Notes: generated by a model not told the origin, from the letters alone. Shown: positions 48,101-56,587, counted from the first letter of the stretch. The stretch is DNA of 64,000 nt from Apostichopus japonicus (GCF_037975245.1 NC_092568.1:37107001-37171000); one strand, 5' to 3'. Numbers and translations: made by a program.

Positions 48101-50809
48101 TCTTTTGCATAGGGAACCTAACGGTTGCATGACTGACACTGTTACACCGTTACACTACGCCTTCACCGTCGAGCATTTAGATATAAACTAACAATACCTC
48201 GCAGCAGCTTTCATAATAAAACCATCAGATGCAGATACTCACCCATCATTTTCTGAATCCAGCATTATTTTTATCCTCTCTCTCATGTCCACTAAAGTCA
48301 TCCAACAGCCCTCCATCTCATCGGTAATTGTCTTTATTGGAGCCAACCACTGTCGAAATTTACAAAGTTTTATCAAAATGCATGATGAGGATGAAGTGTG
48401 CAATATAAGGGTAATTTCTGTCTAATAACAACTTGATTAAGCCTTTAAAAACAACACAAATGTGTCCTCCCCATGGACAAACCATCTTGTTACTTATTAA
48501 CTGTAAAATGCAAGAATAGAGCTTACAGAATTCACAAAGTGCGAAAAAACAACAATGTATCATTTATCAAGTTTGTAAAAGGTTAAGTGTAATGACTGAA
48601 GTCTATAACAGTGAACTCTGAACTCTATTTGATTATGGACACAACGTGACATTTTAAAAGTCAACAAGTAAACTAGACATCGCACACTCAGGTAATTGTT
48701 TTTCTCCAAGTAACAATCTATGAGATTATTACAACAGTGCATTATTGAATGCATTATGAGAACTGAGAAGATGATGTTGGAAGAGAAGAGGAAATAGTCC
48801 TGGTTCCTTGTCCATGGCATTCATAACTTGTCACACGGTGATTCTATCTTCAACTTTTCTAATGGCTGAAGATAGCTCAAATTAAATCACATCAAGAAGA
48901 ACTTTTCTTTTCAAACAGCGCTAAATGAAAGGAATGGTTAGCCTGAGATGTTTGTGTGATTGCAATGTGTCAATGGGTTAGGACATTCTTTAGCCATTGC
49001 AATAGGGTTTCTGTATCAACATGTGTTGTTCATAGGGTACTTGGTCAAACCTTCTATTACCTTGAGGGCGGTTCTTGTCAGCTGAGAGGTACAGAGGATA
49101 GCTTTCTTGATGACAGCTACATGCTCAGATGGATTTCCAACCACCATGCTGACGTGAGGGACCACACTGGGAATCAATTGCGGATCATGAATACTGCAAA
49201 GCAGAAAAGATACACTAATGGTTTCCTCATAATATGTCACAATGTCATTACAGTTCATATGAAAACTTATGTGTAACCAAAAAGACTATGCAGGCAGTTA
49301 GTTTAATCTGCAACCTGAACACATGATCTGAAAAATAATACATACACGCCAGAAAACTTTGCTTCTATTTATTAATCTCTAGTTACAAAAATTCATTATT
49401 ATGGTCTTTGCAGTCAATAGACTGTTGAATAAAGCACTTACTTAATTAGGTAATTCATCCCATAAATGTTGTAACATTGGAATGAAGACTGTATAGGAAA
49501 AAGTACAGGAGAGGTGAGGGCAAAGGATGGTGGGGTAGGGAGGGGGGAATGAGGGATAGGAGGGAGGGATACAAACACCTACCAAGCTTCATCAATGAAA
49601 CCTAGAACAAACTTCCTGACATCTGTGGATCTGTCTTGCTGAAACTGAATAACTTCCTGTTAAAAAATGGATAAAAGTGAAAGAGAGAGAGAATGAAAAG
49701 AACAAACATAATAATTTATTTTAAGATAAGAAGATTAAATTACTTAATATTCTCAACTACAAGCAACACATGTTTTTATTGTCATGTTAGCAAAATTCTT
49801 TGTTTTATCTTATCTATTTATAACATTGTTTTTTATAACATTATAAAATGTTAAAACAATAAAAAAGACAAAGCCTGGGTATAAACTCACATCCAAAAAG
49901 TTATCCAGAAGGGCTGGTTCTTTGTAGATGACTAATTCTTGAACCTTCTTCAAATTTTCTATTTTCAGATTATCCTTTGTGTAGAGTTGAGCCTGGTTGA
50001 TGAGATCCACCACCTGAAGAAAGAAAATGTGAAAGATCATTAACACAGTAGAAAATCTGTTGATTAAAAACCTTACATAACCTACTATTTCTACCAAAAC
50101 TGCATACGAGTTGATCTTCAATGTTATGATTATGAATTATTTATATAAGTTATCTTAACTTTGACTTATTTGATATCTTGGTGAAGTTACCTTGCTTTAT
50201 AGCGATTGGTCCTTTTCTACTGGTAAACAAATCTAGTATTATGATTGCCTGGAAGCAGTTACTTTCTTCACCTCATATTTGAGACGCTTGTCTGCCTTGC
50301 TGCACAACTCATATAAATGCACTTTATGAATCAAAGCTGTCCACAATTTGTATAATCTTATATTATTTAGCCTATAGCCTACACTCAGTTTCTGAACCGA
50401 CTCCAGCTTGTCTGAATATGGTCGAATAGCCTATGCCACAAACCACTTAACCTATAATTTAGGCTAGTAAATCTTTCGAAAATTGCACTTTAGTTCAATT
50501 TGTGTGAAAATAAGTTGTTGCTTAGGTTACTTCATTCATCTTCATTGGTTATGTTATGATTGATAATGATAGTCTACAGTGCTCCTCAAAAGCTTAGGCG
50601 CAAAACACTATCGTATGTGCACAGTACATTTTTGGATTGCATTATATAGCCTAACGTAATACCGTTTCAGCTAAATTTTGCCCATCCATTTCCCCTGCGG
50701 TATCCGCTTCTTCAAAAAACTGTGAAGCAACGGACTTTGGTTTTTCTTTTTCTTTTCCATCAGTTGTCTTTATCTTAAAAGACACTGGTTTGCGGCTTTT
50801 GGACGACAT
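29624..50809 (-). CDS. SYMPK: Symplekin, scaffold of mRNA 3'-end processing (complete, 27 coding exons)
   Basis: Nuclear HEAT-repeat scaffold of the cleavage and polyadenylation machinery and the histone pre-mRNA cleavage complex, also reported at tight junctions. Twenty-seven GT-AG exons join in phase to 1269 residues, against about 1274 in human. Start at 50809 is the first ATG after an in-frame TAG (50833-50831); stop at 29624-29626. Order: basic disordered N-terminus (1-49), HEAT-repeat region with [20 protein letters not shown] (from residue 51), [11 protein letters not shown] and [15 protein letters not shown]; Lys-rich probable nuclear signal (about 360-383); central acidic linker; conserved C-terminal region with [36 protein letters not shown] and [20 protein letters not shown]; then a charged coiled-coil-like tail. 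Conservation leaves little doubt about identity. Confidence 0.97.
31019..31318. repeat. 30-bp minisatellite, about 10 copies
   Basis: Unit resembles CTCTGAGAAAACCACAACTA plus GAGGTGCAGG, with few substitutions and no length change. It lies in the symplekin intron between exons 26 and 27, close to the exon 26 donor. Reading frames stay open because 30 is divisible by 3. Confidence 0.95.
31336..31464 (-). CDS. SYMPK: SYMPK exon 26 (residues 1063-1105)
   Basis: [20 protein letters not shown] and [12 protein letters not shown], matching the RTKPQSF-x-VILQLPP block. Donor GTCAGC; a 30-bp minisatellite begins about 37 nt into the following intron. Confidence 0.95.
32338..32573 (-). CDS. SYMPK: SYMPK exon 25 (residues 984-1062)
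   Basis: [40 protein letters not shown] and [16 protein letters not shown], near identical to the vertebrate protein. Confidence 0.97.
33481..33934 (-). repeat. Three partial copies of SYMPK exon 24 end plus splice donor
   Basis: Copies begin (plus strand) at 33481, 33635 and 33781; the genuine exon end begins at 33935. Period 154, 146, 154 bp. Each copy contains 58-60 nt of exon, the GTACGTG donor and about 90 nt of intron ending in a CCTAATCCTAATCCATTAAC-type motif. None carries the exon 24 acceptor. Confidence 0.95.
33939..34131 (-). CDS. SYMPK: SYMPK exon 24 (residues 920-983)
   Basis: [20 protein letters not shown] and [19 protein letters not shown], ending at the donor GTACGTG (33938). 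The last 58-60 nt of this exon, its donor and about 90 nt of intron are repeated three more times at 33481-33934. Confidence 0.96.
34818..34918 (-). CDS. SYMPK: SYMPK exon 23 (residues 886-919)
   Basis: [20 protein letters not shown] then [13 protein letters not shown]. Donor GTGTGT, weaker than average. Confidence 0.93.
35066..35174 (-). CDS. SYMPK: SYMPK exon 22 (residues 850-885)
   Basis: [20 protein letters not shown] followed by [15 protein letters not shown], the most conserved stretch of symplekin. Confidence 0.97.
35484..35553 (-). CDS. SYMPK: SYMPK exon 21 (residues 826-849)
   Basis: [14 protein letters not shown] aligns with the IKRTVLRVIEQP motif. 70 nt, acceptor GACCATCAG, donor GTAAGT. 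Confidence 0.92.
35931..36112 (-). CDS. SYMPK: SYMPK exon 20 (residues 766-825)
   Basis: [20 protein letters not shown] and [18 protein letters not shown], matching the LYLYLALLP-x-NHKLIHEL motif completed by exon 21. Confidence 0.94.
36744..36926 (-). CDS. SYMPK: SYMPK exon 19 (residues 705-765)
   Basis: [20 protein letters not shown] and [20 protein letters not shown], aligning with the LRDLIFKRPS and VRSQAL-x-FIKRMYE blocks. 61 codons, phase 0. Confidence 0.95.
37745..37826 (-). CDS. SYMPK: SYMPK exon 18 (residues 677-704)
   Basis: [20 protein letters not shown] then FCEDE. Acceptor TTGTTCATAG, donor GTGAGT. Confidence 0.88.
38253..38439 (-). CDS. SYMPK: SYMPK exon 17 (residues 615-676)
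   Basis: [20 protein letters not shown] and [18 protein letters not shown], the conserved A-x-WLYQEY block. Acceptor CCCCTGCAG, donor GTAAGT. Confidence 0.94.
39316..39402 (-). CDS. SYMPK: SYMPK exon 16 (residues 586-614)
   Basis: [20 protein letters not shown] aligns with the RIKIL-x-LV-x-QF segment. Acceptor CGGTTTTCAG, donor GTATGT. Confidence 0.9.
39648..39827 (-). CDS. SYMPK: SYMPK exon 15 (residues 526-585)
   Basis: [20 protein letters not shown] matches the K-FKLSDV element before the C-terminal domain. Donor GTAAGT. Confidence 0.92.
40929..41034 (-). CDS. SYMPK: SYMPK exon 14 (residues 491-525, acidic linker)
   Basis: [20 protein letters not shown], low conservation but in phase with good splice sites (TTCTTAG, GTGAGT). 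Confidence 0.85.
41310..41510. repeat. Pyrimidine-rich imperfect tandem repeat
   Basis: Degenerate CCTTACCCTACCTTAGTACC units, flanked by purine-rich complements (AGGTAGGGTAGTACC at 41320 and AAGGTATGGTAAGAAAAGG at 41490) that could fold back. Symplekin intron between exons 13 and 14. Confidence 0.75.
41786..41932 (-). CDS. SYMPK: SYMPK exon 13 (residues 442-490)
   Basis: [20 protein letters not shown] then [20 protein letters not shown]; well conserved. Acceptor CTTCATCCAG, donor GTATGG. Confidence 0.94.
42343..42505. repeat. Short interspersed element, family A copy 2
   Basis: CAGGGATGAGC left end and GCTCATGCCTG right end. The interior TATAGGCTCCAGTTTGCGTA and GCGGAAAAAGCTCATG is shared with 1534-1825. 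Symplekin intron between exons 12 and 13. Confidence 0.6.
42543..42716 (-). CDS. SYMPK: SYMPK exon 12 (residues 384-441)
   Basis: Acidic linker [17 protein letters not shown], then [14 protein letters not shown], the conserved NVANLVL motif. A NAGNAG-like acceptor (AAGCAG) could shift the start by one codon to 42713. Confidence 0.9.
43158..43253 (-). CDS. SYMPK: SYMPK exon 11 (residues 352-383, probable nuclear localisation signal)
   Basis: [20 protein letters not shown] forms a bipartite-like basic cluster where human symplekin has its nuclear signal. Acceptor ACGAACAG, donor GTCAGT. Confidence 0.88.
43863..44094 (+). repeat. tRNA-derived SINE, second family, well-preserved copy
   Basis: Head GATAGCTCAGTGGTTAACGC (A box) and GAGTTCGAGTCACTCC (B box) at tRNA-like spacing, then a tail with GATAAGCCAATGAGGCTTCT. 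Inserted in the symplekin intron between exons 10 and 11, antisense to the gene. Not a functional tRNA: the acceptor stem is not closed. Confidence 0.85.
44476..44571 (-). CDS. SYMPK: SYMPK exon 10 (residues 320-351)
   Basis: [20 protein letters not shown] followed by [11 protein letters not shown]. Acceptor CCCAACAG, donor GTTTGT. Confidence 0.93.
44837..44895 (-). CDS. SYMPK: SYMPK exon 9 (residues 300-319)
   Basis: Only 59 nt; [20 protein letters not shown] is almost invariant in symplekins. Donor GTGAGT. Confidence 0.94.
45072..45169 (-). CDS. SYMPK: SYMPK exon 8 (residues 267-299)
   Basis: Contains [20 protein letters not shown], the conserved GSLANIARQRP block. Acceptor CGTTTGGCAG, donor GTGAGT. 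Confidence 0.94.
45241..45266. repeat. CA microsatellite
   Basis: Run of (CA)n with one interruption, in the symplekin intron between exons 7 and 8. Confidence 0.8.
45929..46032 (-). CDS. SYMPK: SYMPK exon 7 (residues 233-266)
   Basis: [20 protein letters not shown] then [11 protein letters not shown]. Donor GTGAGA, acceptor TTTTTTAAG. Confidence 0.88.
46577..46880 (+). repeat. tRNA-derived SINE, third family, near full length
   Basis: Head TGGTCAAGTTGTTAAGACAG and B box GGTTCAAGTCCTG, then the widespread invertebrate SINE body GTCCTTGGGCAAGGCACTTT, and a tail ending CTTTATAAATCCTCAATATT. A 3' part is repeated at 51710-51835. Symplekin intron before exon 6. Confidence 0.85.
46898..47009 (-). 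CDS. SYMPK: SYMPK exon 6 (residues 195-232)
   Basis: Encodes [20 protein letters not shown], a strongly conserved symplekin signature. Acceptor TTTGCGACAG, donor GTAAAC. Confidence 0.95.
47387..47953. repeat. 21-bp minisatellite, 27 copies with higher-order pattern
   Basis: Unit TACCCCAGCATCATCACTGT plus G, exactly 21 bp with no length change. Four variants differ at positions 4-9 (CCCAGC, CACAGT, CTCAGC, ACTAGC). It lies in the symplekin intron between exons 5 and 6. Every frame is open on both strands because 21 is divisible by 3, so the four long frames here are artefacts. Confidence 0.97.
48243..48349 (-). CDS. SYMPK: SYMPK exon 5 (residues 160-194)
   Basis: [20 protein letters not shown] through MLDSENDG. 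The donor GTGAGT is chosen over the one two bases earlier because only it keeps [11 protein letters not shown] in frame. Confidence 0.9.
49061..49193 (-). CDS. SYMPK: SYMPK exon 4 (residues 115-159)
   Basis: Contains [20 protein letters not shown], matching the conserved VKKAIL-x-x-TQL symplekin stretch. Donor GTAATAG. Confidence 0.92.
49583..49656 (-). CDS. SYMPK: SYMPK exon 3 (residues 91-114)
   Basis: [20 protein letters not shown] continues the HEAT region. Acceptor TTTTTTAACAG, donor GTAGGT, 74 nt. Confidence 0.9.
49891..50013 (-). CDS. SYMPK: SYMPK exon 2 (residues 50-90)
   Basis: Encodes [15 protein letters not shown] and [20 protein letters not shown], the first HEAT repeat of symplekin. 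123 nt, acceptor TTTCTTCAG, donor GTGAGT. Confidence 0.95.
50663..50809 (-). CDS. SYMPK: SYMPK exon 1 (residues 1-49)
   Basis: Starts [20 protein letters not shown], basic and Ser-rich, ending in phase 0 before the donor GTATTA, weaker than the other donors but in phase with exon 2. Confidence 0.85.
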
Positions 50810-51709
50810 TTTGAGTGAATAATTGGTCGTCTAACGTAGTTTGTTGTTTCACAGTAGGCTAGGCCTACGTTGTTCACATGTAAAATGTCATGAGAACCCA
50901 GAGTCGTATATTAATACACTTTAATTTGGCAGTCGTGCCATAACTATGGAACGCGAAATAGAACATTAACTTGGCAACATCTAACGTGCGGTAACAAGTC
51001 ATCCCAGAGCCGTATATTAGGCTCTGGTCATCCGTGGCAATAGCAACTCCAAATTGTCTCATATTCTCATAATGAGATAAAACGCTAAAATATCATGATA
51101 TGACATTGTAAGCCACGCCATATGAGATTTTAGGAGATTTTCTAATTAATCAACACTTATATTGTCCAAGATACATCGCCGCTTGGGACAAACCTCTCCA
51201 ATCGTTATTTTGCTGCATATAGCTAGTGTTGCGCCGATAATGGTTTGCGATATCGTTATCGGCTGATATTTGCAATATCGACGGCGACATATCGGTAAAC
51301 TCTAGCCTCATTGCCGATAACGAGAAACCGATATTGAACTTTTTTTCACATACAATGCCAATTCTTGTTAATTGTGATGATTTATTAATCTATCCTAAAC
51401 AACAAATTTCTTTAGCCTCAGTTTCGATTTCGATTAATAGCCAGAGGTCAATATGCCCATTTGCTGGTCAAAGAAACATGACGCAAGTTCTGAAAAATAT
51501 TTACCGATTGCGATCTGTAACAGACCAGTCAGGCCACTTAACGTAACGTACATAGCAGATTCACCAATCTGGCCGCTGCATTATACAGGTGAACACAACA
51601 TAATTAAACCTGAACATACCACTAGCTCGGACACCTTGAGTGTCCCTCCTGATCATTTTTTCTACTAAACTAAACCTGGTTTGCTCTTGCAATTATTCTT
51701 TGCAAGAAT

Positions 51710-51835
51710 GAGTGGAGGGATTGTCTCTATGTTTGACAAGTTATCATTGACCAGGGTAATATTGTGATGCGCATTGAGCACCGTTATCGGTGGATATGTC
51801 TACGCCTTATAAATCCTCAATATTATTATTAATAT
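51710..51835 (+). repeat. 3' part of third SINE family
   Basis: Matches 46764-46880: GTGGAGGGATTGTCTCTATG, ACCAGGGTAATATTGT and GGTGGATATGTCT, ending in an ATT-rich tail. 5' truncated. Confidence 0.85.
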
Positions 51836-52960
51836 TATTAAGAATCCAATTAAAGTTTTGCACAAAGTTTGTAAACATGGCATATTCAGACCTACAAATG
51901 ATGCACCGCTGTCAAGCACAACGTAAGAAATAACTTATGTGACCGTGAAAATCATTTGATAAACTAAGTATATAACTATTAACCGATCACATATTCCACA
52001 GTGTTTCTGAGGCTCCGTTTTATAACACGTGGAAAACCAATACTAAATCACCCCCCCCCCCCACCAAAACTGCAAAGTGTATCATGGATGCAGTTTGTTC
52101 AGTAAATCCTCAATGACTGATGAAAAGATTGTATTTTGAGGATCAAGTTTACGTATCACAATTCGTTACCGATTGGTTTACGGAATATTTCAACACGAAA
52201 CACTTGGTCATTTTGCTAGGTTTAGTTGTCAGTATATATAGCCGGCTAATTGTTGGAAATCACTTTTTTACGGAAAAGTAAATTGAAGAAAATGTGACCG
52301 TGTTTATCTGGTAACAGCACAAAGGGTGGTAAAAATTCTTAGCCAGGATACACTATGTCTTTTCTACACGTATAACAGTTTTATTCATCGTAAAATGATG
52401 TCATCTTTTAACATTTGTGCTAAGAAATCCGTGGCTCCATTTGACGACCGCTTGTATAAGACTTGCAGCCTAACCCTTAGTGTTGAACGTAAGTTGGTCA
52501 AACAGAGAAACGAATCATACAACAGAAGTAACGGCATGGATAGGCTTGTAGTTTTCAACAACAAAAATGCTAGCATAAGGTGACCAGACGTCCCCGATCA
52601 ATTCGGGGACAGTCCCCGATTACAGTGTGCTGTCCCCGATGAACAAGTGTCCCCGAAAATGTCCCCGATTCGTCAAAATGTTCAGGAATTTCGAAAATAT
52701 CCCACATTATTATTGAAATAATTGTTAAAACAAAATTTAGTCAAGTGTGCAGTCGCAGAACGGAACTAACCAATATTTCAGGTGGGCCAGTGTAAAGTGG
52801 AATATGCTAGATCGATCTAGCCTAGCACTCTTTCGTAAAGTAAGTCCATTTCATCTAAGAAAAAGCTACATATTTTAAAATAAAATTGATTTAAAAGTGC
52901 TTCTAAGTATCACCATTTTACATCTAAGCTAATTAGGCACTTGACCCCTTAGACCCCTCC

Positions 52961-54038
52961 CAGTGGCGGCGGAACCGGGGGGGCTTGGGGGGGCTCAGCC
53001 CCCCAATGAAAAAGTTGAGGGGGCAAATGCATGATAAGCCCCCCCCCCCCAATATTTACCAAGGCTCCGAAACGTGCATCTGCCCATTTTTCAATGCATA
53101 CTTGTCGATCTGTCCGATGCACACGTATACTATATAGGTGTAATAATTTTAGTAATTGCTGGGGGACCCTCGGCCCGTCCCCTGGCTATAGACCACATTG
53201 TCACCCCAACCGCGTCTTCACGCCCCGTGAAAAGTGGAAGAAGTTAGTGTGAGTACCGGTAAGCGTAACACAACTTCGTCTTAGGCCAATGACTTGCCTC
53301 ATTTCAGCCAGTTCTCCGACATCCCCTTACTTAGTGGCGGAGCGTCCATATACAGTCAGGGGCGGATGCCCCCCCCCCCCCCTTGACGGACTCAAATGGA
53401 CTGCTGGCGCCCTTTTCAGCTTTTCACTTATTCGCGATTATTGACTATTTTATTGCGCTCTCATATACCTATTGACATTTGTCATATTCTGTTGGTGTAA
53501 TTTTCCGACAAAATGGCGACGACACCTATTTATTCTCCGTTTATCTGAAAATTAGTAAGGCCCGGAAAGGGTGATTTCCTGCAATCTAGGGAGTGTCTTT
53601 ACTCAAAAATTTTCTGACCGCTCCGCGCCAACCTGTGGTGGCGCTCCGCTTAGATAGTGTCGAAAGCGCCCCTACAGACTATTCTTGCCCCCCCCCGACC
53701 AATACCCCTAGCTCCGCCACTGCCTTTACTACACTTAAAAACGTCTTTGCGAGTACACTACGAGTAATAGCTACTCTCTTGAAACACCATCGAATATACA
53801 AATTACAATGTTTTTACAGACTTTTACGTTCAATCTGAGAAATTGCAGGCTTGAGACCCATATTCTAGGGCGAGGTACTCGCAGCATAAAACACTCGGGA
53901 AGTGCCATTTCCGGCCTTCTGGGGGTTTGAAAAAACCCAAAATTTTCTTGTACGCTCCGCGCCAACCGATGGTGGCGCTCCGCTTAGATAGTCTCCACAC
54001 ATTAGCCCCCCAATAATTTTCCCGTTCCGCCGCGCCTG
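52961..54038. mobile_element. hAT-like element, middle layer of the nest
   Basis: Ends CAGTGGCGGCGGAACCGG and (complement) CAGGCGCGGCGGAACGGG; flanked by ACCCCTCC at 52953-52960 and 54039-54046. Holds one copy of the GCGCCAACCGATGGTGGCGC core at 53959-53978. Confidence 0.92.
53332..53722. mobile_element. hAT-like element, inner layer of the nest
   Basis: 391 bp. Ends TAGTGGCGGAGC and (complement) CAGTGGCGGAGC; flanked by CCCTTACT (53324-53331) and CCTTTACT (53723-53730), 7 of 8 identical. Carries a core copy at 53625-53644. Confidence 0.87.
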
Positions 54039-54271
54039 ACCCCTCCCCCATATCAGTCACGCAATAAATGTCCCTGATTCCAGTCAGGCAAATATGGTCA
54101 CCTTATGCTAGCACACAGTTTCATGCATATCAATTTTTTGGGGAATATGATCGTTCATTTAGAAAGAGGTTAGAGGTTAAGAGAGTTGTGTTATAGTATA
54201 TGCGCACATTTACCAACGGACCTCCGCAGTAAGAATTGTACAAGTGGTTACTGTTTGTGAGTTGTGCAAAC

Positions 54272-54626
54272 CAAGGGCGTAGGAACCGGGGGCTGGGGCG
54301 CCAGCCCCCCAGTGAAAAATACGGGGGGCGGAACTTTCATTCAGCCCCCCGCTCCGCAAGTCAGAAAACCCCTTTTTCATTTCCAAATGAGAAAATTTGG
54401 AGCACCAAATTGCATCTAAGGCCAGGTGAAAATGCAAAAATATTTACAAAATGGAGTGGGTGTTGAAGTGTGCTATATTGCACCAAATTGCATCTGAGGC
54501 CATCTGGAAATGCAACAAAAATTCCAAATGGGAGGGGGACACCCCCTCCCCTTAGACCCCTCCCCCAGGCCGGCCATCAGTCTTCAGCCCCCCCCCCCCA
54601 CTCCAAGGTACCTTCCTACGCCACTG
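54272..54626. mobile_element. hAT-type MITE with intact 8-bp target duplication
   Basis: 355 bp. Ends CAAGGGCGTAGGAACC and (complement) CAGTGGCGTAGGAAGG; flanked by GTGCAAAC at 54264-54271 and 54627-54634. Interior has duplicated CACCAAATTGCATCT motifs and C-rich runs. No coding capacity. Confidence 0.92.
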
Positions 54627-56103
54627 GTGCAAACGAATAACTTTACGATAGCCGATTATGTATTAATGTATTATTTCATGACTTAATGTGCGATTTGACC
54701 TTCACTCTGGCTGTTTAAAAATATCGGTATCATTATCGGACTGATCGGGTTGTAACATCGGATACTGGCCAGAACCGAAATTGGAGATATCGGCACAACT
54801 CATTGTATAACTCATTATTCAAGCTATTGCCGTCAGTCGCTTAGGGTTAGCAAATATGCTAGATTTGCATCCTGAGTACGATCCTCAGTGTAGTAACTTG
54901 TTTGGAATGCAAACATAATTACAATGTTTATACGAGGCTTTAATAAGAAGATCATCCTTTTCACCCGAATCCTTAATTGACGTGCAGGCATGACCTAACT
55001 TTCTATCTTCAATGCAGGGTGCATATTTTGGCCCCTCCCCCTCCCCGCCATACAAATCATTTCAGCAGTACGGCCCCAATTAGCTCATTTTCGAAAAAGT
55101 GTCTATAGTCAAATCAAGTCACCAGAAAATGCGAGTCGACCTGAATTCGAGTCAATTAGTTAATTTACACAACAATGTATTTAAAAGTGTTTTTAGTTTA
55201 CGGCAGTGGTGAGGTGAGATTCGGACACCCTGCTCAAAGTGCAGTATGATAAATCTGTAACTCAGACGAATTTTGACTACCCTCGGGACTTCGTTAACAT
55301 CATATAGCAATTTTATTATGACTTCGGTATGGAAATCATAAATTGGCTCCCTTGGATAAACACCATCATATATTAAGCTTTCTCTTGTGTATTCAGAGAA
55401 TCGGATGCTGCCGTGTCATGTAGACGTTCTCCTGGCTTTCTTGTTCACATGTCTGTCACTACCATAGGCGAGAGCATACCTTCTCTGATATTACTCCAAG
55501 CATCTGAAAGTATAGGCCTTTGTGTTACATTCAAGTTGCCATTCAAGTTCAGTTTATCAAGTCAATTTGTTATACATCCAGCGACATGTTCATGCTTATA
55601 AAAAAATCAACTTGTTATCACTGCAAGCCTGCGACCAGACTTCGCGAAGTTTCGTTCGATGTCGGTCGGCAATTTATTCTGAAAACTTGTTCTTTGCTAG
55701 TACGCCACACGTTGGGGAATCCCTTTTGACCTATCACCTAGATTGCGTCATCGGTTATTTCGCCATTTTCGGGGTGTGAGTATTGCAATGCCCGCCAAGT
55801 AGCTATTTTGTGTGTACAAAAGTGGTCAATATCCACAACTGTAATAGTGTTTAGTCGTACAATACTATGCATGTATAGTACCTGCATTGCACATACGAAA
55901 CTTTCGAAGGACAAAACTACGAAAACTGTACCGCACGACGGAATTACGAGTCTTTCTCACGACATGTGTGTATATATGTTAGTCTCTGACTGAAATTACG
56001 TGCAACATCTCTTGCCTAAGCCGAGTTGGAAGCAACTACACATCGCATTCACAGCAAATCAGCATAATTTTGTTCGCATTTTCAATCAGAAATAGTGTCA
56101 GAA

Positions 56104-56587
56104 ATGGCTGATTTAGATCAACCAGAGCCAGATACGACTGGTAACGCAGATTACGACCACGATTTCGAAAGGGTAGACGCAGACGAAAATAGGCCATTTG
56201 GCAATGAGTATCCAGAGGAAGATAGTTACGACCCTGATGATCAGCCAGAATCCTCACAGTTTCCGACAGAAGAACCATCTTCTACAATCCCCACTGCAGA
56301 TCTTCTTTCGTTTGGAGGGGGAGGAGATGAGCAAGGTGAACCAGAAGATGAAACATCGCCGCCTGATGACCCCGCCCATGGACATAACATTGATGAGGAT
56401 CTTCTTGGCGGATTTGCTCCTGCGGCAAGTACAGAGCCTGAGTCATCTGCTGGCGACTTACTACAGACGGAGAAAGAGGAAGATACGAGCCCTTCAGAGG
56501 GCTCTCTGCTGCAAGAACAGCCAGCAGAACCAACATCCACTGTTGATACAGAAAAAGCTGCTTCACCAACTCCTGGGAAGTCATTAG
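56104..56587 (+). CDS. First coding exon of an acidic DLL-motif protein, possibly reticulon (5' partial gene)
   Basis: 161 residues plus one base, ending in LG before the donor GTAATT (56588). First ATG after an in-frame TAA at 56065-56067; an apparent earlier start is GTG and is not used here. The segment is disordered and strongly acidic, rich in Asp, Glu, Pro and Ser, with no signal peptide or membrane segment. It has three DLL motifs: ADLLSF at 65-70, EDLLGGF at 98-104 and GDLL at 117-120, resembling endocytic adaptor-binding sequences. The MADLDQ start and overall composition recall reticulon N-termini, whose membrane domain is in later exons, but the decisive domain is not in the window. 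Coding potential is convincing; the family assignment is a guess. Confidence 0.75.

Larger units (their letters stand above)
52576..54105. mobile_element. hAT-like element, outer layer of a nest, 8-bp target duplication
   Basis: Ends TAAGGTGACCAGACG and (complement of right) TAAGGTGACCATATTT; flanked by TGCTAGCA at 52568-52575 and 54106-54113. 1530 bp including insertions, about 450 bp without them. Near the left end a CGGGGAC motif recurs several times. No transposase frame. Confidence 0.9.
51228..54806. mobile_element. Possible outermost transposon shell
   Basis: Left TAGTGTTGCGCCGATAATGG and the complement of the right end, TGAGTTGTGCCGATAT, are related. Both ends carry several ATATCGG/CGATAT motifs (51250-51335 and 54718-54795), typical subterminal repeats. 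I could not find a matching target duplication, so this is tentative. Confidence 0.4.
50834..56103. other. Intergenic region between divergent SYMPK and the 56.1-kb gene
   Basis: Contains the probable promoters of both genes at its edges and the transposon-rich block 51228-54806 between. A small hairpin, CCAGAGCC-loop-GGCTCTGG, lies at 51005-51028. I found no coding exon. Confidence 0.6.
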
